From Flavobacteriales bacterium (GTDB lineage Bacteria; Bacteroidota; Bacteroidia; Flavobacteriales; Weeksellaceae), in assembly GCA_002747105.1 (NCBI GenBank), contig PDSY01000021.1, positions 1-49,589 on the forward strand: DNA of 49,589 nt, read 5' to 3'. The first letter of the stretch is position 1. Each line of letters opens with the position of its first letter. The position numbers and the translations under genes were made by a program. Shown piece after piece: positions 41,161 to 48,767 of the stretch. The notes below the pieces were generated by a model. It was not told where the DNA came from, did no database searches, and saw only the letters and a list, made by a program, of their open reading frames with translations.

Positions 41161-41212
41161 CTCTTTTGTCTTGAAACCTAACGAAGTGGTTCGGCAAAGC
41201 CAAACAAAAGAG
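41161..41212. repeat. Inverted repeat CTCTTTTGT/ACAAAAGAG
   Basis: A perfect 9-bp pair (41161-41169 with 41204-41212) encloses the left arm of the larger inverted repeat 41173-41325. The 595-bp spacer 40999-41593 holds this, the two longer inverted repeats and no recognisable gene. Confidence 0.6.
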
Positions 41213-41325
41213 CCAAAAATTGCCTCCATAAAGTCGGCGAAGCTATTTCAAGACTGCGGAAATTCGGCTAAAAATAAGGTCAAAAATCTAAAATTTAGCT
41301 GCATTGAACCATTCCGTTAGGTTTC
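41173..41325. repeat. 20-bp inverted repeat with attC-like core ends
   Basis: Left arm 41173-41192 and right arm 41306-41325 match at 18 of 20 positions. Inside them ACCTAAC (41176-41182) fits RYYYAAC and GTTAGGT (41316-41322) fits GTTRRRY, the outer core sites of integron attC. A second complementary block (TGGTTC/GAACCA) follows an unpaired step, as between R and L boxes. The span of about 147 bp is at or above the usual upper limit, and no integrase is in the window. Confidence 0.5.
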
Positions 41326-41420
41326 TAAAAATTGCTCCACCGCTTTTGCCTTCGCTTGCATCGAACACAAGAAATTTTTTAACGATTGTTAACTTCATTT
41401 TCTTAACGAGCGGTTGGGTG

Positions 41421-41524
41421 TTTACGCTGTTGCGGATAAATATACATTTTTTTTAAAATTATACACAAAACTTTGTAAAACAACCCAAACTTCGGTTTAA
41501 GCACCTGACCTGCAATAGCGTAAA
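41421..41524. repeat. 15-bp inverted repeat TTTACGCT.../...AGCGTAAA
   Basis: TTTACGCTGTTGCGG (41421-41435) pairs with CCTGCAATAGCGTAAA (41509-41524); the two internal differences are G-T pairs. The enclosed AT-rich stretch carries a small AAAC-TTCG-GTTT hairpin at 41487-41498. The right arm ends about 70 bp beyond the stop of the minus-strand ORF 41594-42127. Confidence 0.6.
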
Positions 41525-41593
41525 AACTTGTGTTGTACTTTCGTTATCTATTTAAAATTTCATTTTTATGTATTTCACTTTGTTGTATATTTA

Positions 41594-42127
41594 TTATTTT
41601 AATTTTTCTATAAATTTTCTTGGATTTTTTATAAACTTGTTGGCATTTGATTTCCCAACTATCTCTTGATATTCTTTCATTGTAGGGTTGCAAAGGTTTC
41701 CATTAACATCCATTAAAATCCAATTATTTTTTTTACAAAACAATAATATTTTCTTTAAAAAAAATCCATTTTTATCTCTTAAATCTGTTCTAAAAGAAAT
41801 TTCTTTAATATAATTATCTTCAAGGCTAATATCAAAATCGTGGTCAAATTGACCGTTAGTTTTCCAAGAATATTCACTCCAATCAGACAAAGGTAGAATT
41901 TCACTTATTTTTTGTTTTAACATTTCAAGGTTTATATCAATATTTTTCCACCACTTTATTGTTCGAGCATCTTCAAATGTTGGTTGATTATCAATATTTA
42001 TATCATAATTTTCCCAATATTCATTCCATTTATCTTCTTTTATTTCAATTTGTTTTGGTATGTGTCCAAATTTATTCTGAACAGGTTGCTTTGGTATTAT
42101 AAAAGTTTGAAATTGGTATATTGCCAT
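41594..42127 (-). CDS. Orphan hypothetical protein
   Basis: The product (177 aa) is soluble, acidic and Trp-rich (WNEYWENYDINIDNQ, IKWWKNIDINLEMLKQKI, DWSEYSWKTNGQFDHDFDIS), with a helical Lys/Asn-rich C-terminus. I do not recognise a family; the size and composition resemble the many small cytoplasmic immunity-like or cassette-borne ORFs of Bacteroidota, but this is impression only. It is alone, lower in G+C than its neighbours, and sits beside the inverted repeats at 41161-41524. A minus-strand -7-like box (TACTTTTG) lies 140 bp upstream. Confidence 0.6.
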   Translation of the reverse strand: MAIYQFQTFIIPKQPVQNKFGHIPKQIEIKEDKWNEYWENYDINIDNQPTFEDARTIKWWKNIDINLEMLKQKISEILPLSDWSEYSWKTNGQFDHDFDISLEDNYIKEISFRTDLRDKNGFFLKKILLFCKKNNWILMDVNGNLCNPTMKEYQEIVGKSNANKFIKNPRKFIEKLK

Positions 42128-42266
42128 TCTATTTTTTTTTAAGTTTAGTCCATTCTATGACGCACAACGCCTATATTTCCGAGGTCTTTTTTCTGAAATT
42201 AAAATTTAGTCCTTCTGTTTAAATGGATTAAGATACTTATTATCATAATTAATTATTCATCGCTGT

Positions 42267-42274
42267 CAAAAGTA
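42267..42274 (-). promoter_or_regulatory. Possible -7 box upstream of the orphan ORF
   Basis: The minus strand reads TACTTTTG (TAnnTTTG). It lies in the 197-bp spacer after the TolC-like gene; the long distance to the ATG makes it uncertain. Confidence 0.3.
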
Positions 42275-42324
42275 CGATTTTACCCTATTATCCAATTCAA
42301 ATTGATACAGTGAAGTTATCAGCA

Positions 42325-43707
42325 TTAATAAAACCCATTTAAAGCTTGTAGTAATTTGGCTTTTGCACTCAAAAAATTGTATTGTGAATCGATATATTTT
42401 AAGTTGTTTTCTATCTGTTTGACCTCTCGATAATTAACTAAAAATAATGAACCTTCTCCTAATTCGAATTTTCGTTGTTCACTATAAATCAATTTGTCGT
42501 AATCGGAAACTAAATTTTTCGCAATTTCTTGCTGTTTTTTATACGAATCGAGTTGAGCTAAAATCGTTTTAACTTTATTTTGTAATTCAACTTTTGTTGC
42601 CGAAATCTCAAAATCAATATCGTTTACTTTTAATTTAGCAAGTCTTAAGTCTGCTCGTTCTTTTCGTACAAAAATCGGCATGCTGATACTCAAAAAGCCT
42701 TTATAATTATTCGTGTTAAAACTATTAAAGCTCTGATAATCTGATGATAAAAAATTATATTGTAGGTCGATTTTGGGTAATAAATTATTTAGTTTTAAAC
42801 GCCTATTGATGATTAAACTCTGCTTTTTCAATTCTAATTGTTTTAATTTCGGATGTTCATCAGCGTTAAAGTTCAGGGCATCGGCAATCGAATTTTTTAA
42901 AATCATATCCATTTTAGTAATGGTTGTTTCATCAGGAATTAGGCTTTCGCTCATTTCCAAGGGAACATTATTGTCTAACCACAAATAATTTGCTGTTGCT
43001 AATTTAGACTTTAAATAAACCAAATTTGTTTTTTCAAAATCCAATCGTCGGGTTTTAAAATTGATATTCGCTTCCAATGTATCTACGGCAGGTTTATCTC
43101 CTGCAAAAAAGCTCGTTTTCACATTTTTCAGTCGAGTTTCAGCGTTTTTTAAATAATTAGAATAGACTTTTTTCGCTTGATAATTTTTTAGCCAATTCAA
43201 ATAGACCTCCACCGCATTGAATAAAATTTTATTGATTACCAATTTTTGTTTTTCGGCAGATTGTTTTTCATACAATTTGGCTTGCTTTAAGGTTGCCATT
43301 CGCTCGTTTATCAGTAAACCTTTCGCCAACGAAACCGAAATTCCCGCACTATACAAACCCTCTTTAGGCGTTTTCATTTCGGGGTTTAAATACATCCCTG
43401 AATTTTTTTCATAATTCGCCTTAAACTCTATGCCGTACCAAGTGGGAACCTTAAAACTTCCGTTAAATCTGTCGTAATACTCTTTGGATTTAAACTCTTT
43501 TTTTTGATAATCTACTTCGATTTTTGGATCAAAAGCACCTCTCGATTTTAATAATTTCGCTTCACCAACACTGGTGATCAGTTGGGCTTGTTTAATGATT
43601 GGATGATATTTTTTCACGTATCCTAAATACTCTTCCAGCGTTAAAACCTCTTGTGAAAAAGCATTTCCGAAGATAAAAAGTAATACTAAAACAACAAATT
43701 TTCTCAT
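42325..43707 (-). CDS. TolC-family outer-membrane efflux protein
   Basis: The product (460 aa) has a signal peptide (MRKFVVLVLLFIFGNAFSQ) and the two tandem half-repeats of TolC: long helices around LLINERMATLKQAKLYEKQS and SLIINRRLKLNNLLPKIDLQ, each with barrel strands. It would form the trimeric duct for the HlyD/ABC pair encoded upstream. The start overlaps the HlyD stop by 4 bp (ATGA), so the three genes are one transcriptional unit. Confidence 0.9.
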   Translation of the reverse strand: MRKFVVLVLLFIFGNAFSQEVLTLEEYLGYVKKYHPIIKQAQLITSVGEAKLLKSRGAFDPKIEVDYQKKEFKSKEYYDRFNGSFKVPTWYGIEFKANYEKNSGMYLNPEMKTPKEGLYSAGISVSLAKGLLINERMATLKQAKLYEKQSAEKQKLVINKILFNAVEVYLNWLKNYQAKKVYSNYLKNAETRLKNVKTSFFAGDKPAVDTLEANINFKTRRLDFEKTNLVYLKSKLATANYLWLDNNVPLEMSESLIPDETTITKMDMILKNSIADALNFNADEHPKLKQLELKKQSLIINRRLKLNNLLPKIDLQYNFLSSDYQSFNSFNTNNYKGFLSISMPIFVRKERADLRLAKLKVNDIDFEISATKVELQNKVKTILAQLDSYKKQQEIAKNLVSDYDKLIYSEQRKFELGEGSLFLVNYREVKQIENNLKYIDSQYNFLSAKAKLLQALNGFY

Positions 43708-45062
43708 TTTTTCGCTTTTGATTTAGATGTTTTTTTGGTTTTCGGCTGATAAAAATTAGGTGGAAAACTATTGATTTGTCGCCATAATTCGTACCAAATA
43801 GGCACATTTTCTAAGAGCGTAATCGTTCTCGCCCCTGAACCCACTCGTAAGGCTTTTGGCCATTTCTCATCAGATGTATCAGGAGAAACCAACACACGAT
43901 ACATTCCATTATTGCTAATGAAATTTTCAATGGCAACAATTTTAGCTCCATAAGTTCCCTGCGAGGCATTTGGCCAACCACTAAAAACAATTGCAGGCCA
44001 ACCATCGAATTGTACACGAACATCTTCTCCTATATGAATAAGTGGTAAATCAATCGGTTTTACATACATTTCGACGGCGAGTTCAATATCTGAAGGCATG
44101 ATGCTGAGCAGTTGCTCTCCTGCTTTAAAGGTTTCCCCAATTCCAGATTTTATGGCTTTATTAATATAGCCATTTTGTGGTGCAGTGATAAATAATAGAT
44201 TATTTCGTTTTGTGTAATTGGCTAAATTGGTTTCGAGTTTTGATACATCGGCTTGACCTTTATAAGCATTGGATTGTGCACTAAATAAATTGGATTGCAC
44301 CTTTGATAATTTATCTCCATAAGTAGCACTAATGGTCGAAATCGCCAATTGAGCATTGATGATATTATTTTTTGAGGTTAAAAATTTGTTGCGTTGTGAG
44401 GTTAATTTAGCATTAATCTCTTGAAGTTTGGCTTGTTTATCTTCTACATCACGCACTGCTTTTAATCCTTCTTTTTGCAATGAAACCGTTCGCTCGTATT
44501 GGCTTTTGGCAATTTCTGCTTTTATTTTAATAGCCTTCAAATCTATACTATCGGTTTTTGCTTTTAAGCGAGATTGTATGAGTTTGTTTTTGGCTTGTTT
44601 TAATTTTAATTTTTGTTCCTGCTGAAGTGCATTAATCTGTTGTTGTAGAGCCATTACTTTATTTTTATAAGCATTAACGGCTCCTGATTTTGCACTAATT
44701 TGCGTTCCTGTTCGTTCGGTGAGTCTTTCATCAAAATAATCACTTTTGATTTCTGAAATTCTCAGTATCGTATCGCCTTTTTTCACAAAATCGCCCTCTT
44801 GTACAAACCATTGTTCAATTCGTCCTGGAATTGGCGATTGTAAAGTCTGTGGACGCTGACTAGGCTTTAAAGTGGTAACATTACCTTTACTTTTAATATT
44901 TTGTGTCCACGGAAGAAATAAGATAATGATTAATAAAATTATCGCCACCAATAGAAAATATCGAAATCTTTTGAAATAATTCTTATTGAATATCTTACTC
45001 CCAGAGATAAACTTTTTTTCATCGATATATTTTGATATCTTGTTGTTTGATATATTTAACAT
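43704..45062 (-). CDS. HlyD-family membrane fusion protein
   Basis: The product (452 aa) has a short cytoplasmic N-terminus, one membrane helix (about 34-52, FLLVAIILLIIILFLPW) and a lipoyl-like half motif (PIPGRIEQWFVQEGDFVKKG). Next come a long coiled-coil hairpin (about 120-270) and the second lipoyl half with ITAPQNGYINKAIKSGIGET. It bridges the inner-membrane ABC protein and the TolC-like duct. The N-terminus differs from RND-type adaptors and fits type I secretion or ABC exporters. Confidence 0.9.
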   Translation of the reverse strand: MLNISNNKISKYIDEKKFISGSKIFNKNYFKRFRYFLLVAIILLIIILFLPWTQNIKSKGNVTTLKPSQRPQTLQSPIPGRIEQWFVQEGDFVKKGDTILRISEIKSDYFDERLTERTGTQISAKSGAVNAYKNKVMALQQQINALQQEQKLKLKQAKNKLIQSRLKAKTDSIDLKAIKIKAEIAKSQYERTVSLQKEGLKAVRDVEDKQAKLQEINAKLTSQRNKFLTSKNNIINAQLAISTISATYGDKLSKVQSNLFSAQSNAYKGQADVSKLETNLANYTKRNNLLFITAPQNGYINKAIKSGIGETFKAGEQLLSIMPSDIELAVEMYVKPIDLPLIHIGEDVRVQFDGWPAIVFSGWPNASQGTYGAKIVAIENFISNNGMYRVLVSPDTSDEKWPKALRVGSGARTITLLENVPIWYELWRQINSFPPNFYQPKTKKTSKSKAKK

Positions 45063-46735
45063 GATTGTTCCGATTTAAGTTCAACGATACTTCCTTTTTT
45101 CAACACGATGTGTTTATCGCATTGATGCTTCCAAGTTTCATTCTGACTGACAACCACTAAAGACCAAGGTTGTTTTTTATCTGCTAAAAATACTATGATT
45201 CTATTAGCTTCTTTGGTTTCAAATTGGTCGAGTGGATTTTCTAAAATCAATACTTTTGGACGTTTTGCAATGGCTCTTGTTAAGATGATTTTCTTTGCAA
45301 TAGTATAGCCTATTTGTTTTCCTTCGGGTTTTAAAATAGTGTTTAATCCGTTCGGTTGTTGCTTGATGAAATCAATAAGTCCTACTGTTTCAAAAATTTC
45401 AAAAATAAATTCATCCGAAATAGAAGGGTCTCCAAAAGTGATATTTTCTCGAATCGTTCCCTCAAAAGGTGTTTCGTTGGAAAAAGAAAGCCCTAAATCC
45501 GCTCGATAGGAATTGATTCGTAAACTTTCGATGGATAAATTATTAATAAAAACATAACCTGATGATGGCGAAATAACTCCAGCAATCAGTTGTAATAAGC
45601 TTAATTTTCCGCTTCCGATATCTCCTTCTATCAATATTCTATCGCTTGGATGAATCGTTAATGATACTTCTTTTAAAATAGGAATATTGCGTTCTTCTAC
45701 TTCGTAACTGGCATTTTGCAGTTCAATTGTAAGTCCGTTTTTCGAGCTTGAGGTTTCTCCTTCTTGAGCTTCTAACGGTTGGTCAACAACTTGTCCTAAT
45801 TTTTCAATGGAAGTCAATACATCATAGTAAGATTCTAATCCTAAAATTAATTTTTCCACCGAACCTACTACCAACAAAATAATGATTTCTGCCGCCACAA
45901 ACTGTCCGATATTCATCTGTTGATTGAGTACCAAAAAACCTCCAATGAGTAATAATCCAGCAGTTACAAGAAGTTTAAAACCAATCATTTTTTTGTACTG
46001 TAATACCAATACCCTAAAATGGTTTTCACGAGCATCTAAATATCCTGAAACCAATTTATCTGTTTTCTCAAGGGCTAAATTCGTCTTTCCTGATACCTTA
46101 AAACTGATAACGGTTCTTGCAATTTCTTGTAACCAATGGGCGACTTTGTATTTGTATTTTGATTCCATTAAACTCGCCTCTAAACCTCTTTGAGCCGTGT
46201 ATCTAAAAACAATATAGCCCAATGCGATAAGTGCGATTCCGAAGAAAATAAAAAACGGATGATAAAAAGAAAGTAAAACTAACGCAAAAATAATTTTCAG
46301 AATGGCTGATGGAAAATCGATCAATATTTTAGAAAGTCCTTTTTGAATTGTTAAGGTATCAAAAAATCGATTGGCAATTTCGGGAAGGTAATGTTTGCGT
46401 AATTCGCTCATCTTGATTTTAGGAAATCGATAGCTTAATTCTAAAGAAGCACGAGTGAAAATTCGTTGCTGAATGGTTTCAATTACACGCATCTGCATCA
46501 GTTTTAATCCGCCTGAAAAAGCCACGCCTAATGTTACCAATACAATTAATACTATCCAAGAAGCAGTGATTTGTGAACTTTGCAATAAGTTGATAATTGC
46601 CTGTATTCCAAGAGGTAACGAAAGCGCTACAATCCCTTCAAATATAGCGAAATAAGCAATGTTTAAAATGTCTTTTCGTTCTAGTTGTAGCAAGCCTAAA
46701 AAACGCTTCCAAGGTGTTAAGGTTTTATTTTTCAT
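45056..46735 (-). CDS. ABC exporter (membrane plus ATPase fusion) with degenerate ATPase motifs
   Basis: The product (559 aa) has six membrane helices (to about residue 300) and a C-terminal nucleotide-binding domain (335-559). The motifs are recognisable but altered: Walker A is GDIGSGKLS (371-379) with Leu378 where Ser/Thr should bind Mg2+. The Q-loop position reads FSNETPF. The LSGGQ region reads GKQIGYTIAKK. Walker B plus catalytic Glu read LILENP (E499, N500 instead of D, E). The switch His is Gln (VVVSQNETW). From memory, related Flavobacteriia proteins share parts of this pattern. There is no peptidase C39 domain. It overlaps the HlyD gene by 7 bp. Export cargo and energy source are unclear. 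Confidence 0.85.
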   Translation of the reverse strand: MKNKTLTPWKRFLGLLQLERKDILNIAYFAIFEGIVALSLPLGIQAIINLLQSSQITASWIVLIVLVTLGVAFSGGLKLMQMRVIETIQQRIFTRASLELSYRFPKIKMSELRKHYLPEIANRFFDTLTIQKGLSKILIDFPSAILKIIFALVLLSFYHPFFIFFGIALIALGYIVFRYTAQRGLEASLMESKYKYKVAHWLQEIARTVISFKVSGKTNLALEKTDKLVSGYLDARENHFRVLVLQYKKMIGFKLLVTAGLLLIGGFLVLNQQMNIGQFVAAEIIILLVVGSVEKLILGLESYYDVLTSIEKLGQVVDQPLEAQEGETSSSKNGLTIELQNASYEVEERNIPILKEVSLTIHPSDRILIEGDIGSGKLSLLQLIAGVISPSSGYVFINNLSIESLRINSYRADLGLSFSNETPFEGTIRENITFGDPSISDEFIFEIFETVGLIDFIKQQPNGLNTILKPEGKQIGYTIAKKIILTRAIAKRPKVLILENPLDQFETKEANRIIVFLADKKQPWSLVVVSQNETWKHQCDKHIVLKKGSIVELKSEQSC

Positions 46736-46802
46736 CTATTTTTTCTGTATCTTTTCTACTAACTTTTTTCTCATTACGATATTGTTTCATCATACTAAAC
46801 TG

Positions 46803-46810
46803 CAAATATA
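46803..46810 (-). promoter_or_regulatory. -7 box of the export operon
   Basis: The minus strand reads TATATTTG, 67 bp upstream of the ABC gene start. Between here and 46992 nothing else was recognised. Confidence 0.5.
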
Positions 46811-46992
46811 GTTGATTTTAAGTTTTTATAACGAAAGAGGATGTTTGAGATGTGAAAATAAAAATGAATGTAAAGTGTTAATTTATTTGTATTCAGTTGT
46901 TTATAGTCTATCTTGATTTCGGAATTTGCTATTTATTCTCTTAGCTGAATTTTAGGAATGTTGATTATTTTATGAATTAGAAATTACGAATA

Positions 46993-47122
46993 TTAATCTT
47001 GAATTTTAATAGCTTCAAATTTCTTTTCAGTTAAGGGTACTGATTTTTGATTATCAATAATGTATTTCGAAGTAAAAATTTGTTTGGTCAGTTTCGTGAT
47101 ATTTTTTTCTTGAAGTGTTTTT
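46993..47122 (-). pseudogene. Coding-like remnant downstream of the GLPGLI gene
   Basis: A minus-strand frame of about 43 codons without a start reads KTLQEKNITKLTKQIF, then TSKYIIDNQKSVPLTEKK, and ends FEAIKIQD with TAA at 46993-46995. It is in another frame from the GLPGLI gene, which stops just before it. Its composition looks protein-like, so it may be the C-terminal remains of a lost gene; family unknown. Confidence 0.35.
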
Positions 47123-47951
47123 AATATTTTTCAATACTATTATTGTGATTTTTAATAAAGTCTAGTTCTGCTTTTTCATATTCTCTTAATTTCTTTATGA
47201 AATCGGCATCTTTTTTATAATGTTGAAAAGTTTCCATATAATTTCCCAAAGGGTTTTTATAGTATTTTTTTATGGTTTTTTGAAACTGTTTTTTGGAAAT
47301 TTTAGTACAAGCAAAACCTTGATGTTCCATCATGTTTTTAATATAAAGCTGAAATTTATCATCATGCCGAAGTCCTTTCATTGTCCAAATAAATTCATTT
47401 TTGTCGTCATTCATTTTAATAATTAATCCTGGTAAATTACCAAACTTATAAGGTCCATTATTGATAGGAATTTCGTTTGAAAACCAAGCCGTCCATTGTC
47501 TTCCACCATATTGAGTAGTGGCTTTTTGACACAAAATGTTTTCTATTTTTTGAGTTTCATTAAGGATAGCCCAATTTAGATTCATCTTTTCTTCGTAGTA
47601 AAAGCCACCTAAATTTCCGATATATTCATTTAGAATAAGTTTTTCATTATCTTTTTTGATGACTTTATAGGCATTGGGGATTTTTTTGTAAATACTTTTT
47701 TGTTCTTTTTGCATCAAATCTCGATGTTCCGAAAAAGCTTTTATGAATAGAGAATCTCGCATTAAAACATTTTGATTCTGAAAGGTAGATTGATTGCCTT
47801 TAATGGTTAATAAATCAATGGTTTTCTTTCTATCTTTGCTCGCTTTACTCGGTTGGTAGTCGAGTTCGTAATACACTCTAATACTTTGAGAATAGATAAA
47901 ATGAGAGAATAGAAATATCAAAACACCAATAATATTAATAATTTTTTTCAT
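47121..47951 (-). CDS. GLPGLI family secreted protein
   Basis: The product (276 aa) has a signal peptide (MKKIINIIGVLIFLFSHFIYS) followed by a domain with the family-naming motif in the form YKFGNLPGLIIKM. Other family segments are IRVYYELDYQPS near the start, WTAWFSNEIPINNGPY just before the motif, and a terminal NNSIEKY like the usual NPIE end. The GLPGLI family (TIGR01200-type) is restricted to Bacteroidota and exported; no function is established. It is 44 bp from the sirtuin gene and perhaps co-transcribed with it. Confidence 0.9.
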   Translation of the reverse strand: MKKIINIIGVLIFLFSHFIYSQSIRVYYELDYQPSKASKDRKKTIDLLTIKGNQSTFQNQNVLMRDSLFIKAFSEHRDLMQKEQKSIYKKIPNAYKVIKKDNEKLILNEYIGNLGGFYYEEKMNLNWAILNETQKIENILCQKATTQYGGRQWTAWFSNEIPINNGPYKFGNLPGLIIKMNDDKNEFIWTMKGLRHDDKFQLYIKNMMEHQGFACTKISKKQFQKTIKKYYKNPLGNYMETFQHYKKDADFIKKLREYEKAELDFIKNHNNSIEKY

Positions 47952-47984
47952 ATTTTTAATTTTAGATGGGTCAATATACGAAAT

Positions 47985-48005
47985 TTCCCTAATCCCTAAA
48001 TCGTA
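47985..48005. repeat. Heptad repeat covering the sirtuin stop codon
   Basis: Three exact-phase units (TTCCCTA, ATCCCTA, AATCGTA) in the same dialect as 12606-12633. The sirtuin stop codon (minus strand, 47996-47998) lies inside the second unit. Confidence 0.6.
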
Positions 48006-48688
48006 ATTTTCAGTCCTGTAAGTTTTTCAAATAATAATTTCATTCCTTTGGTGGCAGAGGTTTGAAAGCAATTTTCGGAGCGGGTATATTCGTTAGGTAA
48101 ATTCGGGTCGATAATAAAAACTTCACAATGTGGAGGAATAAAATCAATTAAACTCGCAGCGGGATACACTTGCATACTTGTTCCAATAACTAAGAATATA
48201 TCGGCTTCGGTAGCGATTTTCACAGCATTTTCCATCTCGGGAACCGCCTCTCCAAACCAAACAATATGCGGACGAAGCTGAACGCCATTTTCATCTACAT
48301 CGCCTATATTAAGGTCATCTTCCCAATCCAAAATAGTTTTTTCCTGATGATTAGGCTTTACTTTGTTCAGTTCTCCGTGCAGGTGTAAAACTTTTTTAGA
48401 ACCCGCTCTTTCGTGGAGGTTATCGACATTTTGCGTAATGATTTCCACCTCAAAATAATCTTCCAAATCCCTTAATAATCGATGAGCAAGATTGGGTTGT
48501 ACTTCCTTTAATTGTCTTCTTCGTAAATTATAAAAATTTAACACCAATTCTGGATTTTTCGCAAAACCTTCTGGACTTGCTACTTCTTCTATTCGGTGGT
48601 TTTCCCATAATCCATTTGCATCACGAAAGGTTTTAATACCACTTTCTGCCGAAATGCCCGCTCCTGATAAAACGACTAATTTTTTCAC
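47996..48688 (-). CDS. cobB: NAD-dependent protein deacylase (sirtuin, CobB type)
   Basis: The product (230 aa from the GTG at 48688, giving MKKLVVLSGAGISAESG; a TTG 8 codons upstream is the alternative) is a sirtuin. NAD-binding motifs are GAGISAESGIKTFRD and ITQNVDNLHERAG, with catalytic His in VLHLHGEL and later VIGTSMQVYPAASL. The Tyr and Arg of FYNLRRRQL match the pair that favours succinyl/malonyl-lysine in SIRT5 and CobB. The four zinc-binding Cys are absent, as in other compact Bacteroidota CobB. A -7 box lies about 45 bp upstream. Confidence 0.9.
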   Translation of the reverse strand: MKKLVVLSGAGISAESGIKTFRDANGLWENHRIEEVASPEGFAKNPELVLNFYNLRRRQLKEVQPNLAHRLLRDLEDYFEVEIITQNVDNLHERAGSKKVLHLHGELNKVKPNHQEKTILDWEDDLNIGDVDENGVQLRPHIVWFGEAVPEMENAVKIATEADIFLVIGTSMQVYPAASLIDFIPPHCEVFIIDPNLPNEYTRSENCFQTSATKGMKLLFEKLTGLKITI

Positions 48689-48732
48689 TTTTTTTTGATT
48701 TAGATAGTACAAACTTCTTTTTTAGCTAACTT

Positions 48733-48740
48733 CAAATGTA
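48733..48740 (-). promoter_or_regulatory. -7 box of the sirtuin gene
   Basis: The minus strand reads TACATTTG, 44 bp before the GTG start at 48688. Confidence 0.5.
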
Positions 48741-48767
48741 TGAAATTTAAATAATATCATTCATTGT

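Noticed and set aside
41161..41540. Insertion sequence, because of the long inverted repeats
   Set aside because: No transposase frame of any length lies between or beside the arms, and no target-site duplication could be identified.
42325..46735. Classical type I secretion system for RTX proteins or bacteriocins
   Set aside because: No RTX nonapeptide protein, no double-glycine leader peptide and no C39 peptidase domain were seen, and the ATPase motifs are degenerate.
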